DNA of 64,000 bases from Paucisalibacillus algeriensis (GTDB lineage Bacteria > Bacillota > Bacilli > Bacillales > Amphibacillaceae), in NCBI RefSeq assembly GCF_000577245.1, contig NZ_CBYO010000005.1:62001-126000 (forward strand). Direction: 5' to 3'. Made by a program: the position numbers and the translations under genes. The notes under the pieces are model-generated. The model saw only the letters and a list, made by a program, of their open reading frames with translations, did not search any database and was not told the DNA's origin. Shown here in pieces: positions 24,900-33,907 of this stretch. Every line of letters starts with the position of its first letter. Position 1 is the stretch's first letter.

Positions 24900-26045
24900 A
24901 TGGCAGTGAAAACTAGGGATAAAGATTTAGATTATATCCTTGATGAAATGGTCGATGTCGTTGAAAATAGTAAAGGCGAAATTTTTCACATTAGTGAAGA
25001 GGCTCGTTCGGAACATGAGCAATTGCTTAGGGAATTAGAGTATACGAAGCAAAAAGTTCTCGAATATATAGAGGACGGAGACAAGCTTGAGCAAAATGTT
25101 CGCTATTCTAGAAAACGTTTATCGGAAGTAAGCAAGTATTTCGATCGCTATTCAGAGGAAGAAATTCGCGAGGTTTATGAATCTACTCATGAGCTTCAAA
25201 CTAAATTAGCAATGCTTCGTCAGGAAGAAAGAGCTTTACGAATGAAGCGTGATGATTTAGAAAGAAGACTACAAAACCTAGACAATACGATTAAACGCGC
25301 TGAAAACCTTGCAAACAAAATTTCGATAATACTCACTTACATAACTGACGATTTTAGACAAGTAAATGAAATGATTGAAGAAGCAAAAGAAAAACAGGAA
25401 TTTGGTCTGAAAATTATTGAAGCACAAGAAGAAGAACGTAAACGTATTTCTAGAGAAATCCATGATGGACCAGCTCAAATGTTAGCAAATATTTTGCTTC
25501 GTTCAGAACTTGTTGATCGTACATTTCGAGAAGGCAGTCCTGATGATGCATTGGCTGAGATTAAGAGTATGCGCAAGATGGTCCGCTCATCACTTTATGA
25601 GGTTCGACGTATTATTTATGATTTAAGACCAATGGCACTTGATGACTTAGGCTTAATTCCTACGATAAAAAAATACATCAATACAACCTCTGAATATAAC
25701 AATGTGAAAATAGAATTTACCTCTATTGGAGAAGTAAAACGTATTAATCAAAAATACGAAATTGCATTTTTTAGACTTGCACAAGAAGCAATCCAAAATG
25801 CTGTTAAACATGCAGAAGCCACATTAATTACAGTGAAAATTGAAATCTGCACAAGAAACTTAAATCTAGTAATTACCGATAATGGTAAAGGCTTTGATCC
25901 TAACATTAAAAGAGATAAATCTTTTGGATTAATGGGTATGAAAGAGCGAGTTGAAATGTTTGATGGTATAATAGATATTAAGTCAACAATCGGAATAGGC
26001 ACAAATATAGCAATACGAGTTCCTTATGAAAGAGCTCTTATATAA
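24900..26045 (+). CDS. degS: DegS sensor histidine kinase
   Basis: Cytoplasmic kinase of the DegS-DegU system that controls exoenzymes, competence, motility and matrix. About 381 aa. The N-terminal two thirds are coiled coil (sensor part, DUF/DegS type). The HisKA_3 motif RISREIHDGPAQMLANIL holds the phosphorylated His near residue 187. The ATPase domain shows RLAQEAIQNAVKHAEA (N box) and DNGKGFDP plus SFGLMGMKERV (G boxes). It has no membrane helix, as expected for DegS. ATG 24900 is preferred, with GTG 24894 possible; AGGTTGGTGAG lies upstream. degU follows after 81 bases. Confidence 0.95.
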   Translation: MAVKTRDKDLDYILDEMVDVVENSKGEIFHISEEARSEHEQLLRELEYTKQKVLEYIEDGDKLEQNVRYSRKRLSEVSKYFDRYSEEEIREVYESTHELQTKLAMLRQEERALRMKRDDLERRLQNLDNTIKRAENLANKISIILTYITDDFRQVNEMIEEAKEKQEFGLKIIEAQEEERKRISREIHDGPAQMLANILLRSELVDRTFREGSPDDALAEIKSMRKMVRSSLYEVRRIIYDLRPMALDDLGLIPTIKKYINTTSEYNNVKIEFTSIGEVKRINQKYEIAFFRLAQEAIQNAVKHAEATLITVKIEICTRNLNLVITDNGKGFDPNIKRDKSFGLMGMKERVEMFDGIIDIKSTIGIGTNIAIRVPYERALI

Positions 26046-26126
26046 AAAATAGAGATAAAAGATTATTGTCTATCATGGAACGTAATAGGGGAATTTTTAA
26101 TATTGCGTATTGGGGAGGAAAAGACA

Positions 26127-26822
26127 ATGAGTTTCGAAAAAACAGTTAATATAATATTAATTGATGATCACAAATTATTCCGTGAAGGGGTAAAGCGTAT
26201 TTTAGAATTTGAACCATCGTTTAATGTTGTGGCAGAGGGTGATGATGGTATCATGGCTGGTAAGCTTGTAAAAGAATACAACCCAGATGTCATTCTAATG
26301 GATATCAACATGCCAAATATGAATGGTGTACAGGCTACTGCAGAACTAGTCCGTAACCATCCAAATTCAAAGGTAATCATTCTTTCTATACATGATGATG
26401 AAAGTTATGTAACACACGCTCTTAAGACTGGTGCACAAGGATATTTATTGAAAGAAATGGATTCAAATTCATTAATTGAAGCAATTAAAGTAGTAAGTGA
26501 AGGTGGGTCATACTTACATCCAAAAGTAACCCACAATTTAGTGCAAGAATACCGTCGATTAGCAAAAGAGACAGTAGCAGTTGGAGTAGGTAATCACCGA
26601 GTGGAGTACCATCGTCCATTACATTTACTAACAAAGCGTGAATGTGAAGTTCTACAGCTTCTTGCAGATGGAAAAAGTAATCGAGCTGTTGCAGAAGCGT
26701 TATACATTAGTGAAAAAACAGTAAAAAACCATGTAAGTAACATACTCCAAAAAATGAATGTGAACGACCGTACCCAAGCAGTTGTATCTGCAATCCGTAA
26801 AGGTTGGGTTGAGGTTTTATAA
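26127..26822 (+). CDS. degU: DegU response regulator
   Basis: DNA-binding regulator phosphorylated by DegS. 231 aa. Receiver domain about 1-125, with [18 protein letters not shown], the phosphorylated Asp in [14 protein letters not shown], and LKEMD near the Lys switch. LuxR-type HTH at the C-terminus: [19 protein letters not shown], then [20 protein letters not shown]. The start ATG 26127 follows GGGGAGG; an upstream in-frame start at 26103 (TTG) would place the site inside the gene. It is closed by a strong terminator. Confidence 0.96.
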   Translation: MSFEKTVNIILIDDHKLFREGVKRILEFEPSFNVVAEGDDGIMAGKLVKEYNPDVILMDINMPNMNGVQATAELVRNHPNSKVIILSIHDDESYVTHALKTGAQGYLLKEMDSNSLIEAIKVVSEGGSYLHPKVTHNLVQEYRRLAKETVAVGVGNHRVEYHRPLHLLTKRECEVLQLLADGKSNRAVAEALYISEKTVKNHVSNILQKMNVNDRTQAVVSAIRKGWVEVL

Positions 26823-26833
26823 TGAAATATATT

Positions 26834-26879
26834 AAAATGAGAATCGCTCTTTTAATTTAAGAGAGGATTCTCATTTTTT
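26834..26879 (+). terminator. terminator after degU
   Basis: AAAATGAGAATC pairs with GATTCTCATTTT, with an inner CTCTT/AAGAG stem, and ends in TTTTTTA. Confidence 0.9.
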
Positions 26880-27006
26880 ATAGTCTATTTAATATCGAAA
26901 ACATTTTGTACTCCCTCTTCGTCCATTCACAGGATAAGGAAGAGAGAAATCGTTCCCTTCCCTGTTATCCCTTACGAAGCATTTCGGTACAAATAACATC
27001 AAAACA

Positions 27007-27876
27007 TCACCTGCTTTTTATGTCCAAATCCTTCTCTGGTGTCAATATTATCTTTAAAGCTTGTTTCAATGTACTAAAAGTTGGAATTTCTTTGAAGTTA
27101 TTTTGATATTGAACAATCGACTGTGCAACTTCGGGTTTTACACCTGAAATTGCGGTGGTAATCCCTAATACTTGAAGCAAATAAATTACCTGGCAAAGAT
27201 CGTTAGCTAGATTAGAATCCAAGAAAGGTATCCCAGATAAATCGATAAATAAATATTCAACATGTGATTCTACTACTTTTTCGGGGACTGTTTCATATAG
27301 ATGTTTCATTCTTAGCCTATCTACATTTCCGTTTAATGGTAATATGGCAATCCTATCACTGATAGGAATGACTGGCGTACTTAGCTCATTAATTAAGTCC
27401 TGTTGACTAGATAAACGTTGCTTGGTTAAAGTATAGTGCATTTCAGAGTACAATGTAGTCAATTTATTGAAAACATTATTAAAGAGATTAAGCCAACGGA
27501 TAATGTCATCTTTGGTTATCTGATCTTCATTAACATGGATAAATGAGTAAGTATATTCGAAAAATATTTCCTTTGCATTGTTAATGGCATGAATAACTTC
27601 ATGTAAAGGTGTATCAGTTTTTACTCTACTTTCCGAAACTACATGCACCCACTCATTTATGTAGTTGTCTACTACTGCTTGATCGTTGAGCAAAGCACTC
27701 ATTGCTGTTTTATTTGTAAGAGTATTCTGCTCTCTGAGCATTTGTACAACATTCATATTCGTGTCAGCAGAATAAATGGATCCTTCCTCCACCTTCCGCG
27801 TATTTAACCATTTGTCAGTGATAGAAGTAATATTACGTAATAGAAAATCATATAGTTGTTTGTCTATTTCATTCAT
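27007..27876 (-). CDS. RsbR-like STAS domain protein (stressosome co-antagonist type)
   Basis: 289 aa. The N-terminal 150 residues are helical (non-heme globin-like or RsbRD-type region, DKQLYDFLLRNITSITDKWL). The C-terminal STAS domain runs from about 165: STPVIPISDRIAILPLNGNV, VEYLFIDLSGIPFLDSNLAN, GITTAISGVKPEVAQSIVQY. In RsbR proteins the phosphorylation sites lie in VDT and in GIRPEIAQT; here both positions read Ser (LDS, AQS). It stands alone and converges on degU, with no rsbS or rsbT beside it. It is probably a stressosome paralog feeding sigma B, but that is inference. Confidence 0.8.
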   Translation of the reverse strand: MNEIDKQLYDFLLRNITSITDKWLNTRKVEEGSIYSADTNMNVVQMLREQNTLTNKTAMSALLNDQAVVDNYINEWVHVVSESRVKTDTPLHEVIHAINNAKEIFFEYTYSFIHVNEDQITKDDIIRWLNLFNNVFNKLTTLYSEMHYTLTKQRLSSQQDLINELSTPVIPISDRIAILPLNGNVDRLRMKHLYETVPEKVVESHVEYLFIDLSGIPFLDSNLANDLCQVIYLLQVLGITTAISGVKPEVAQSIVQYQNNFKEIPTFSTLKQALKIILTPEKDLDIKSR

Positions 27877-28082
27877 TATGAAACCTCATCATTAATAATA
27901 TTTATACTTTTAAATTTATTTACATAAGATTAACATATTTTAAGTGAATACGTGATATTTAATGCGAATAATTTTTAATCTGTTTTCTCTTCTACATACG
28001 ATGGTGCATTTTTTTATACATTCATGTAAAATATAAGAAGCGAACAATACAAGATATATAAATAATAGGGGAGGATGTTGGA

Positions 28083-28925
28083 ATGAAGGTTGCTGTAATG
28101 TCTGACAGTACAGCGTATATCCCTGAAGATATGCGTAAAGCTTATGGGATACATATGATTCCTCTGAGTGTGAATTTTGGGGATGAAACGTATCAAGAAG
28201 AAGTTGATATTACCACCAAGGAATTTTATCAAAAGATAAGAGATGTTAAAGAACTACCAACTACATCACAACCTGCAATTGGACTTTTTACACAAAAGTT
28301 AGAAGAGCTCAGTAAAGATTATGATGCAGTTATCTCAATTCATTTATCTAGTGGTATAAGTGGAACATACCAAGCTGCAGTAAGTGCTGGCGATATGGTT
28401 GAAGACATTAAGATGTATGCTTTTGATTCAGAAATTAGTTGTATGGCTCAAGGATTTTATGCGCTTGAGGCAGCTGAAATGGCGAGAGAAAATAAATCTG
28501 CAGAGGAAATCATGGAGCGTCTTAACGAAATGAAGAAAACGATGCATGGTTACTTTGTTGTAGATGATTTGACAAACCTTCACCGTGGAGGAAGATTAAG
28601 TGGGGCACAAGCACTTATGGGAAGCTTGCTCCAAGTGAAGCCCGTGCTACATTTTGTAGATAAGCTCATTGTTCCATTTGAAAAAATTCGCACACGCAAA
28701 AAAGCGATAAACCGCGTAATGGGCCTTGTTGAAGAGGATGCTAAGGCAGGGAAGATTGCCAAAGTTGTATTTGTTCATGCAAATCATGAGGAGCATGCAT
28801 TAAGTTTACGAGATGAGTTTAATGAAAAATACCCTGACGTTGAAACACTGATTAGTTATTTTGGTCCAGTTATTGGTACGCATGTTGGGGAAGGTGCAGT
28901 TGGAGTTTGTTGGTATTATAAATAA
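28083..28925 (+). CDS. DegV family fatty-acid-binding protein
   Basis: Cytoplasmic protein of 280 aa that binds a fatty acid and, in FakB-type members, presents it to the kinase FakA for phosphorylation. Family motifs: VMSDSTAYIPEDM with the Ser/Thr contact, PTTSQPAIGLF, HLSSGISGTYQAA and DLTNLHRGGRLSGAQALMGS, then VKPVLHFVDK. GTHVGEGAVGVCW closes the protein. GGGGAGGATG lies before the ATG. In B. subtilis a degV gene also lies next to degSU, though its name does not imply a tie to that system. Confidence 0.9.
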   Translation: MKVAVMSDSTAYIPEDMRKAYGIHMIPLSVNFGDETYQEEVDITTKEFYQKIRDVKELPTTSQPAIGLFTQKLEELSKDYDAVISIHLSSGISGTYQAAVSAGDMVEDIKMYAFDSEISCMAQGFYALEAAEMARENKSAEEIMERLNEMKKTMHGYFVVDDLTNLHRGGRLSGAQALMGSLLQVKPVLHFVDKLIVPFEKIRTRKKAINRVMGLVEEDAKAGKIAKVVFVHANHEEHALSLRDEFNEKYPDVETLISYFGPVIGTHVGEGAVGVCWYYK

Positions 28926-28952
28926 GCAATCATTTTTATATTATAATTATTT

Positions 28953-28982
28953 GACTGCCAGGTATCTGGCAGTCCATATTAT
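28953..28982 (+). terminator. hairpin after degV
   Basis: A 9-bp perfect stem GACTGCCAG / CTGGCAGTC with 4-base loop, followed by CATATTATAT; a weak U-tract, so termination may be partial before comFA. Confidence 0.6.
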
Positions 28983-29001
28983 ATAGAAAGCGAGTGAGTT
29001 A

Positions 29002-30384
29002 ATGACCCCTAAAGTGAAAACCACTGATAGAATACCCTCTCAAAACCTCCGTCAATATGCTGGGAAATTGTTACTACAAAATGAAATTCCTCCTGAATTA
29101 GCTAGCCATTTAACGCAAATTCCATCGATTAAACGAAAAGTTCTATATCATGAGTGCCAGAGATGTGGCAATCAAAAGAAATTCTTGTTTGGGACGATTC
29201 CTTGTGCAAAATGTAAAAAACTCCATTTATATTGTAGAAATTGTGTGGAGATGGGGAGAGTAATGGCATGTGAGCCTTTATATTATTGGTCTGATGAGGA
29301 TTCGATATGGACAAGCTATGATTCGCCATTAAGTTGGAAAGGTACCTTAACAGATACACAGCAAAAAGCCTCCGATCAACTTGTGGCAGCAATAATAGAG
29401 GGTAAAAAGGAATTTCTAATATGGGCTGTATGTGGTGCTGGTAAAACAGAAATGCTTTTTCAAGGAATCGAAGCGGGTCTTAAGCTTGGAAAACGAATAT
29501 GTATTGCCACTCCTCGAGCAGATGTGGTACGGGAATTAAAGCCTCGTATCCAGGAAGCTTTTCAGAAAGTACCTGTACAGGCATTATATGGTGGCAGTGA
29601 AGATAAAGAAGGTTCATCTCAGTTAATCATTGCAACTACCCATCAACTTCGCAGATTCTACCAAACATTTGATATCGTGATTATCGATGAAATAGATGCT
29701 TTTCCCTTCCACAATGATGAGTCCCTTCCTTTTGCAGTAAATAGAGCCAAAAAAGAAAGAAACACTACCATATACTTAACAGCAACCCCAAGACAAAATC
29801 TACGACTGAGACTAGCACTGAAAAAACTTCCCCATACGTTTGTACCTGTTCGATATCATGGTAATCCATTGCCAGTTCCCACACTGAAAATCTGTTATTC
29901 CCTGAAAAAATCTTTACGAAAGCAAAAGATCCCAAAAATCTTATTGGAATGGATTACAAATAGAAAGAACCAATCGAGACAGCTACTCGTATTCGTATCG
30001 TCAATCAAGTTAACCAAAGATGTTAAAATTTTTCTCCAAAATTGTCTAGCCAGTCAACTAGGTGTAATTGTTTCTGTTCATTCAGAGGATGAACAGAGAG
30101 TCGAGAAGATAGAACTATTTAGAAATAAGAATATTGATGTCCTTGTAACTACCACCATATTGGAGCGTGGGGTGACATTCCCATCAGTAGATGTCGTGGT
30201 GTTAGATGCGGGACACGCTGTTTTTGATGAAGCGGCACTAGTTCAAATTGCTGGGCGGGCTGGCCGAAGTGCAGATGACCCAACAGGAGATGTTATTTTT
30301 CTCCATGATGGTAAAACCGATGCAATGGTTCAAGCGGTACATTCGATAAGAGCAATGAATAGAAGGGGAGGTTTTTCGTTGTGA
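29002..30384 (+). CDS. comFA: ComFA, DNA-uptake ATPase/helicase
   Basis: Membrane-associated DEAD-box-like ATPase that drives DNA through the ComEC channel in transformation. 460 aa. A four-Cys zinc site lies near the N-terminus (CQRC ... CAKC plus CRNC). Walker A is AVCGAGKTEMLF, Walker B is IIDEIDAFPF, motif III is YLTATPRQ and motif VI is QIAGRAGRSADD. The adenine-specific part around GTLTDTQQKASDQLV is typical. GAAAGCGAGTGAG precedes the ATG. The next gene, comFC, overlaps by 4 bases; comFB is missing between them. Confidence 0.93.
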   Translation: MTPKVKTTDRIPSQNLRQYAGKLLLQNEIPPELASHLTQIPSIKRKVLYHECQRCGNQKKFLFGTIPCAKCKKLHLYCRNCVEMGRVMACEPLYYWSDEDSIWTSYDSPLSWKGTLTDTQQKASDQLVAAIIEGKKEFLIWAVCGAGKTEMLFQGIEAGLKLGKRICIATPRADVVRELKPRIQEAFQKVPVQALYGGSEDKEGSSQLIIATTHQLRRFYQTFDIVIIDEIDAFPFHNDESLPFAVNRAKKERNTTIYLTATPRQNLRLRLALKKLPHTFVPVRYHGNPLPVPTLKICYSLKKSLRKQKIPKILLEWITNRKNQSRQLLVFVSSIKLTKDVKIFLQNCLASQLGVIVSVHSEDEQRVEKIELFRNKNIDVLVTTTILERGVTFPSVDVVVLDAGHAVFDEAALVQIAGRAGRSADDPTGDVIFLHDGKTDAMVQAVHSIRAMNRRGGFSL

Positions 30385-31061
30385 ATTGTCTTTGGTGTCA
30401 TGAAGAATTGATAATGGAAGTTAATTGGAGTAATGTTACATTCCCTACAAAAGTACAACGAATTTGTGAAATATGTGAAAAAGAATTAGTGCTACTATCT
30501 GGAAATCGTTGTCGAAGGTGTAGTCGTGAAACAGAATCAGATGTTTGTAATGATTGTTTGTGGTGGGAGAACTATCATCAGGGGAAGGATGTAATAGAAT
30601 ATAATTACTCTGTCTTTCAATATACTTCCCATATTCAGGACATAATTGCAAAATGGAAATATCGTGGAGATTATGAGCTTGGGCATATATTCGAAAAAAC
30701 TTTTTATCAACATTTTCAGCAAACATTTAAGGAGATAAAAAATGCTGTAGCGGTGCCAATTCCACTAAGTAGTGAGAGGATTCAAGAAAGATGCTTTAAT
30801 CAAGCTAGTATGCTTACGGCATTTTTGCCTGTTCGAAAATTGGATATATTATCCCGAGTTCATGGCGAGAAGCAGTCCAAAAAAACACGTCAAGAAAGAA
30901 TCTCCTCTGAGAACCCTTTTATTCTTCATCAAACACTAAACAATCCAGTGATTCTTGTCGATGATATATATACAACGGGTGCTACTTTACGTCATGCAGC
31001 TAGACTATTAAAAAAAGCTGGCTGTACTAATGTATATACGTACACATTAGTTCGTGGATAG
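30381..31061 (+). CDS. comFC: ComFC, phosphoribosyltransferase-like competence protein
   Basis: 226 aa. The N-terminal Cys pairs (CLWCHEE, CEICEKE, CRRCSRE, CNDCLWW) form a double zinc ribbon. The C-terminal part is a type I phosphoribosyltransferase fold with the motif VILVDDIYTTGATLRHAARL. In transformable bacteria ComFC is needed for uptake of single-stranded DNA and contacts ComFA. The start is GTG at 30381, with GAAGGGGAGG inside the end of comFA; the ATGA-like overlap GTGA means coupled translation. Confidence 0.93.
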   Translation: MNCLWCHEELIMEVNWSNVTFPTKVQRICEICEKELVLLSGNRCRRCSRETESDVCNDCLWWENYHQGKDVIEYNYSVFQYTSHIQDIIAKWKYRGDYELGHIFEKTFYQHFQQTFKEIKNAVAVPIPLSSERIQERCFNQASMLTAFLPVRKLDILSRVHGEKQSKKTRQERISSENPFILHQTLNNPVILVDDIYTTGATLRHAARLLKKAGCTNVYTYTLVRG

Positions 31062-31098
31062 TTGATATGATATGATATTGTAGTAAGGAGATAACCAA

Positions 31099-31521
31099 AT
31101 GGCAGAATTAGCAAATTGCTTACAATGTGGGAAAGTCTTTGTGAAACAATTGAAAGACATTTGTCGTAATTGTTATAAAGAGGAAGAGGTAGCATTCAAG
31201 AAAGTATATGAATTTTTGAAGCAACAAAAGAACAGAGAAGCTACCCTTTATGAAGTAGTGGAAGCAACAGGGGTTGAGGAAACATTAATTACGAAATTTA
31301 TTAAGGAAAAAAGACTACGTACTTCCATGTTTCCAAAACTAGGATTTCCATGTGAACGATGTGGCACATTAATCGTTTCTGGAAAGTTATGCATGAATTG
31401 TTCTGTAGAGCTAAAAAATGATTTACAACAACTTGAATCAATCGAAAAAATAGCCGAACGGAACAAAGAAGTAAAAACAAATCATGGTATTTACTATACA
31501 CTTGATAAACATCGAAGATAA
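31099..31521 (+). CDS. yvyF: YvyF-like flagellar operon protein
   Basis: 140-aa protein of the TIGR03826 type found ahead of flgM in Bacillaceae. Zinc-binding Cys pairs at both ends: CLQCGKVF / CRNCYKEE and CERCGTLI / CMNC. Between them lies a helical, winged-helix-like stretch (FLKQQKNREATLYEVVEA, TGVEETLITKFIKEKRL). AAGGAG precedes the ATG. It could be a regulator of late flagellar genes, but the role is not established. It lies between comFC and flgM, as in B. subtilis. Confidence 0.85.
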   Translation: MAELANCLQCGKVFVKQLKDICRNCYKEEEVAFKKVYEFLKQQKNREATLYEVVEATGVEETLITKFIKEKRLRTSMFPKLGFPCERCGTLIVSGKLCMNCSVELKNDLQQLESIEKIAERNKEVKTNHGIYYTLDKHRR

Positions 31522-31526
31522 TACTT

Positions 31527-31552
31527 TAAATTTGATAAAACTAACCGATAAT
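31527..31552 (+). promoter_or_regulatory. candidate sigma D promoter of the flgM operon
   Basis: TAAA at 31527-31530 and ACCGATAA at 31544-31551 resemble the sigma D pattern TAAA-N15-GCCGATAT. The spacer of 13 is short, so this is tentative. Confidence 0.45.
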
Positions 31553-31606
31553 AATGATAGATGTAAGTTCGACGTATGGTTGTTCGAAAAATGATGGGGT
31601 GATGTA

Positions 31607-31870
31607 ATGAAGGTTAATGGACCGAATCAAACGAATTTTAATCCATATAAAAACCAAATACAAAAGCAGATGGAAATGAAAAAAGTTGGAAAGCAACAAG
31701 ACCAGTTAGAAATTTCATCAGAAGCAATGAAGTTGCAAGAAAATACAAAAGTAAATGCTAAGCGTGAAGCATATGTACAAGAAATTAAGAATCGAGTAGA
31801 TTCTGGACAATATGAGATTAATTATGAAAAGACTGCACAAAAAATGATCGATTTTTGGTCGAAGCAATAA
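31607..31870 (+). CDS. flgM: FlgM, anti-sigma D factor
   Basis: 87-aa cytoplasmic protein that holds sigma D (FliA) until the hook is complete. The C-terminal region YVQEIKNRVDSGQYEINYEK then TAQKMIDFW is the FlgM signature (VxxIKxxIxxGxYxVD); the N-terminal half is polar and disordered. GGGGTGATGTA precedes the ATG. It opens the flgM-flgN-flgK-flgL operon, with flgN 16 bases downstream. Confidence 0.92.
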   Translation: MKVNGPNQTNFNPYKNQIQKQMEMKKVGKQQDQLEISSEAMKLQENTKVNAKREAYVQEIKNRVDSGQYEINYEKTAQKMIDFWSKQ

Positions 31871-31886
31871 GAGGGGGACGGCACCA

Positions 31887-32375
31887 GTGCCCGTACAATC
31901 AATTATTGAAAAACTAGAAAACTTAACAAAGATTCATCATCAGCTAATCGTGCTTTCTCAAGAGAAAACAGCGGTTGTTAAAAAAGGTAATGTTGAACAA
32001 TTACAAACTATTTTGGTGAGGGAACGGAAAATTGTTCAACAATTAGAGCAGGCGGAACAAAGCCGTCAAAAGGAAGTAATTTCATGGTTTGCGAATCACG
32101 GAAAATCATCAGAAGATGCAACTATTACGAATTTGTTGAATCAACTAAAAGATGATTTCGAAAAGAAAAAACTTGAGGATAGTGCGGTACAGCTAACCGA
32201 ATCTATTGTGAAATTGAAACAACAGGAACAGTTGAATATGGCATTAATTCAGCAATCGATGCAGTTTGTTCAACTTTCTATTGAACTAATGAGTCCTTCT
32301 TTGAAAAATATGAACTATGGTAAGGACAATCATCAACCAACCATGAATCGTTCCGTATTCGATTCAAAAGCTTAA
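31887..32375 (+). CDS. flgN: FlgN, export chaperone for FlgK and FlgL
   Basis: 162-aa, nearly all-helical protein (YvyG of B. subtilis) that guides the hook-filament junction proteins to the export gate. Coiled-coil-like sequence throughout: IEKLENLTKIHHQLIVLSQE, LQTILVRERKIVQQLEQAEQ. The start is GTG at 31887 after AGAGGGGGACGG. Its place between flgM and flgK supports the call. The FlgN fold is recognised by context and helical pattern more than by strict motifs. Confidence 0.88.
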   Translation: MPVQSIIEKLENLTKIHHQLIVLSQEKTAVVKKGNVEQLQTILVRERKIVQQLEQAEQSRQKEVISWFANHGKSSEDATITNLLNQLKDDFEKKKLEDSAVQLTESIVKLKQQEQLNMALIQQSMQFVQLSIELMSPSLKNMNYGKDNHQPTMNRSVFDSKA

Positions 32376-32401
32376 CGAAACTATAATGAAGGAGAAATTC
32401 A

Positions 32402-33898
32402 ATGAGTACATTCCACGGATTGGAAATGGCGAAACGTGCGCTATTTACACAACAATCAGCTTTATATACAACTGGTCATAATATTTCAAACGCAAATACC
32501 GAGGGGTATACTAGACAACGTGTGAATTTTGAAACACTACCAGCATATCCAAATGGTGCACGGAATCGCCCGCAAATTCCAGGGCAACTTGGACAAGGTG
32601 TACAAGCTGGTTCTGTAGAGCGTATTCGTGATAGTTTCCTAGATTTGCAGTATCGAGCAGAGAATAGTAAATCAGGGTATTGGGAGACAATGTCCAATTC
32701 TCTTTACCGAATGGAAAGCTTATTAAATGAACCATCTGAAAGTGGTTTAGCAAATACAATGGATAAGTTTTGGCAATCGTTACAGGATTTATCTGTTGAC
32801 CCTGAGAATGCTGGGGCAAGATCAGTAGTAGTTCAGCGTGGGCAAGCTGTTGCCGATACATTTAATTATTTAACTGGAAATCTAGAAACCATGAAGTCTG
32901 ATATTCGTAGACAAGTAGATGTGACAATTAAAGACGCCAATTCATTAATACGTCAAATCAATCAGATTAATAATCAAATTAAAGAAACAGAGCCACATGG
33001 CTATCTAGCAAATGACCTTTATGATGACCGGGACCGCTTAATTGATGAATTATCAGGGATTGTTAATATAAAAGTACATCGCGTAGCCAGTGCGGAAAGT
33101 TCTCCAGATATTGCAGCTGGCCTTACACAGATTGAACTTGTCGATGATAATGGTAAGTCTCTACCAAATGGCCCAGTGTATCTGGTAGATCCTACTTCAG
33201 AATCAGGTTCTACCTATCAGGAATTTTCTCTAAATGAATCGGATGAAATCAATGAAATTCAAATTGGTAATAATATGTTGCAAGAGCTTCCATCCGGTTC
33301 ATTAAAATCGTTGATTGAAGCTCATGGCTATGATGGTTCGAATCCAAATGCTGTTAGTTACAAGAATGTACTTGATAAGATAAATACGCTTGCACAAGAA
33401 TTCGCCACTGCATTTAATGGTGTCCATGAAGGTGGATTTGATTTAAATGGAGATGCAGGCAAAGCATTCTTTGTAGTAGATAGTAACGGTAACTTAACAG
33501 TAGCTCAAGAAATAATGGATGATCCTGCTTTATTAGCGGCTAGTTCCGTTGCATTTGAAACGGGTAACGGTCAAAACGCATCAAATTTAGCAAATGTATT
33601 TGATGATAAAATAGGTGGTTCTTTAGGAGTAGATGCCTCCGTAAAGAGCTTCTATGAGGGGTTAATTGGAAGCCTAGGCGTCGCTGCACAGGAAGCTAAC
33701 CGTATGGCAGCAAATACAGGTGCTCTTAAGTCACAGGTACAAGAGCAACGTATGTCTGTAAGTTCAGTTTCTTTAGATGAAGAAATGACAAATATGATTA
33801 AATTCCAGCATGCTTATAATGCTGCAGCTAGAAGTATGACCTCAATGGATGAAATATTAGACCGAATAATTAATAACTTAGGAATCGTAGGAAGGTAG
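32402..33898 (+). CDS. flgK: FlgK, hook-associated protein 1
   Basis: 498-aa secreted protein joining hook and filament. The N-terminus STFHGLEMAKRALFTQQSAL, then TTGHNISNANTEGYTRQRV, is the rod/hook signature. The C-terminus, VSLDEEMTNMIKFQHAYNAA then ARSMTSMDEILDRII, forms the matching coiled coil. No signal peptide is present because export is through the flagellar apparatus. GAAGGAGAAA precedes the ATG. flgL follows after 9 bases. Confidence 0.96.
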   Translation: MSTFHGLEMAKRALFTQQSALYTTGHNISNANTEGYTRQRVNFETLPAYPNGARNRPQIPGQLGQGVQAGSVERIRDSFLDLQYRAENSKSGYWETMSNSLYRMESLLNEPSESGLANTMDKFWQSLQDLSVDPENAGARSVVVQRGQAVADTFNYLTGNLETMKSDIRRQVDVTIKDANSLIRQINQINNQIKETEPHGYLANDLYDDRDRLIDELSGIVNIKVHRVASAESSPDIAAGLTQIELVDDNGKSLPNGPVYLVDPTSESGSTYQEFSLNESDEINEIQIGNNMLQELPSGSLKSLIEAHGYDGSNPNAVSYKNVLDKINTLAQEFATAFNGVHEGGFDLNGDAGKAFFVVDSNGNLTVAQEIMDDPALLAASSVAFETGNGQNASNLANVFDDKIGGSLGVDASVKSFYEGLIGSLGVAAQEANRMAANTGALKSQVQEQRMSVSSVSLDEEMTNMIKFQHAYNAAARSMTSMDEILDRIINNLGIVGR

Positions 33899-33907
33899 GG
33901 AAAATAA

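Noticed and set aside
26906..27106. 66-aa plus-strand frame between degU and the RsbR-like gene
   Set aside because: It overlaps the 3' end of the RsbR-like gene and has no ribosome site; composition does not look coding.
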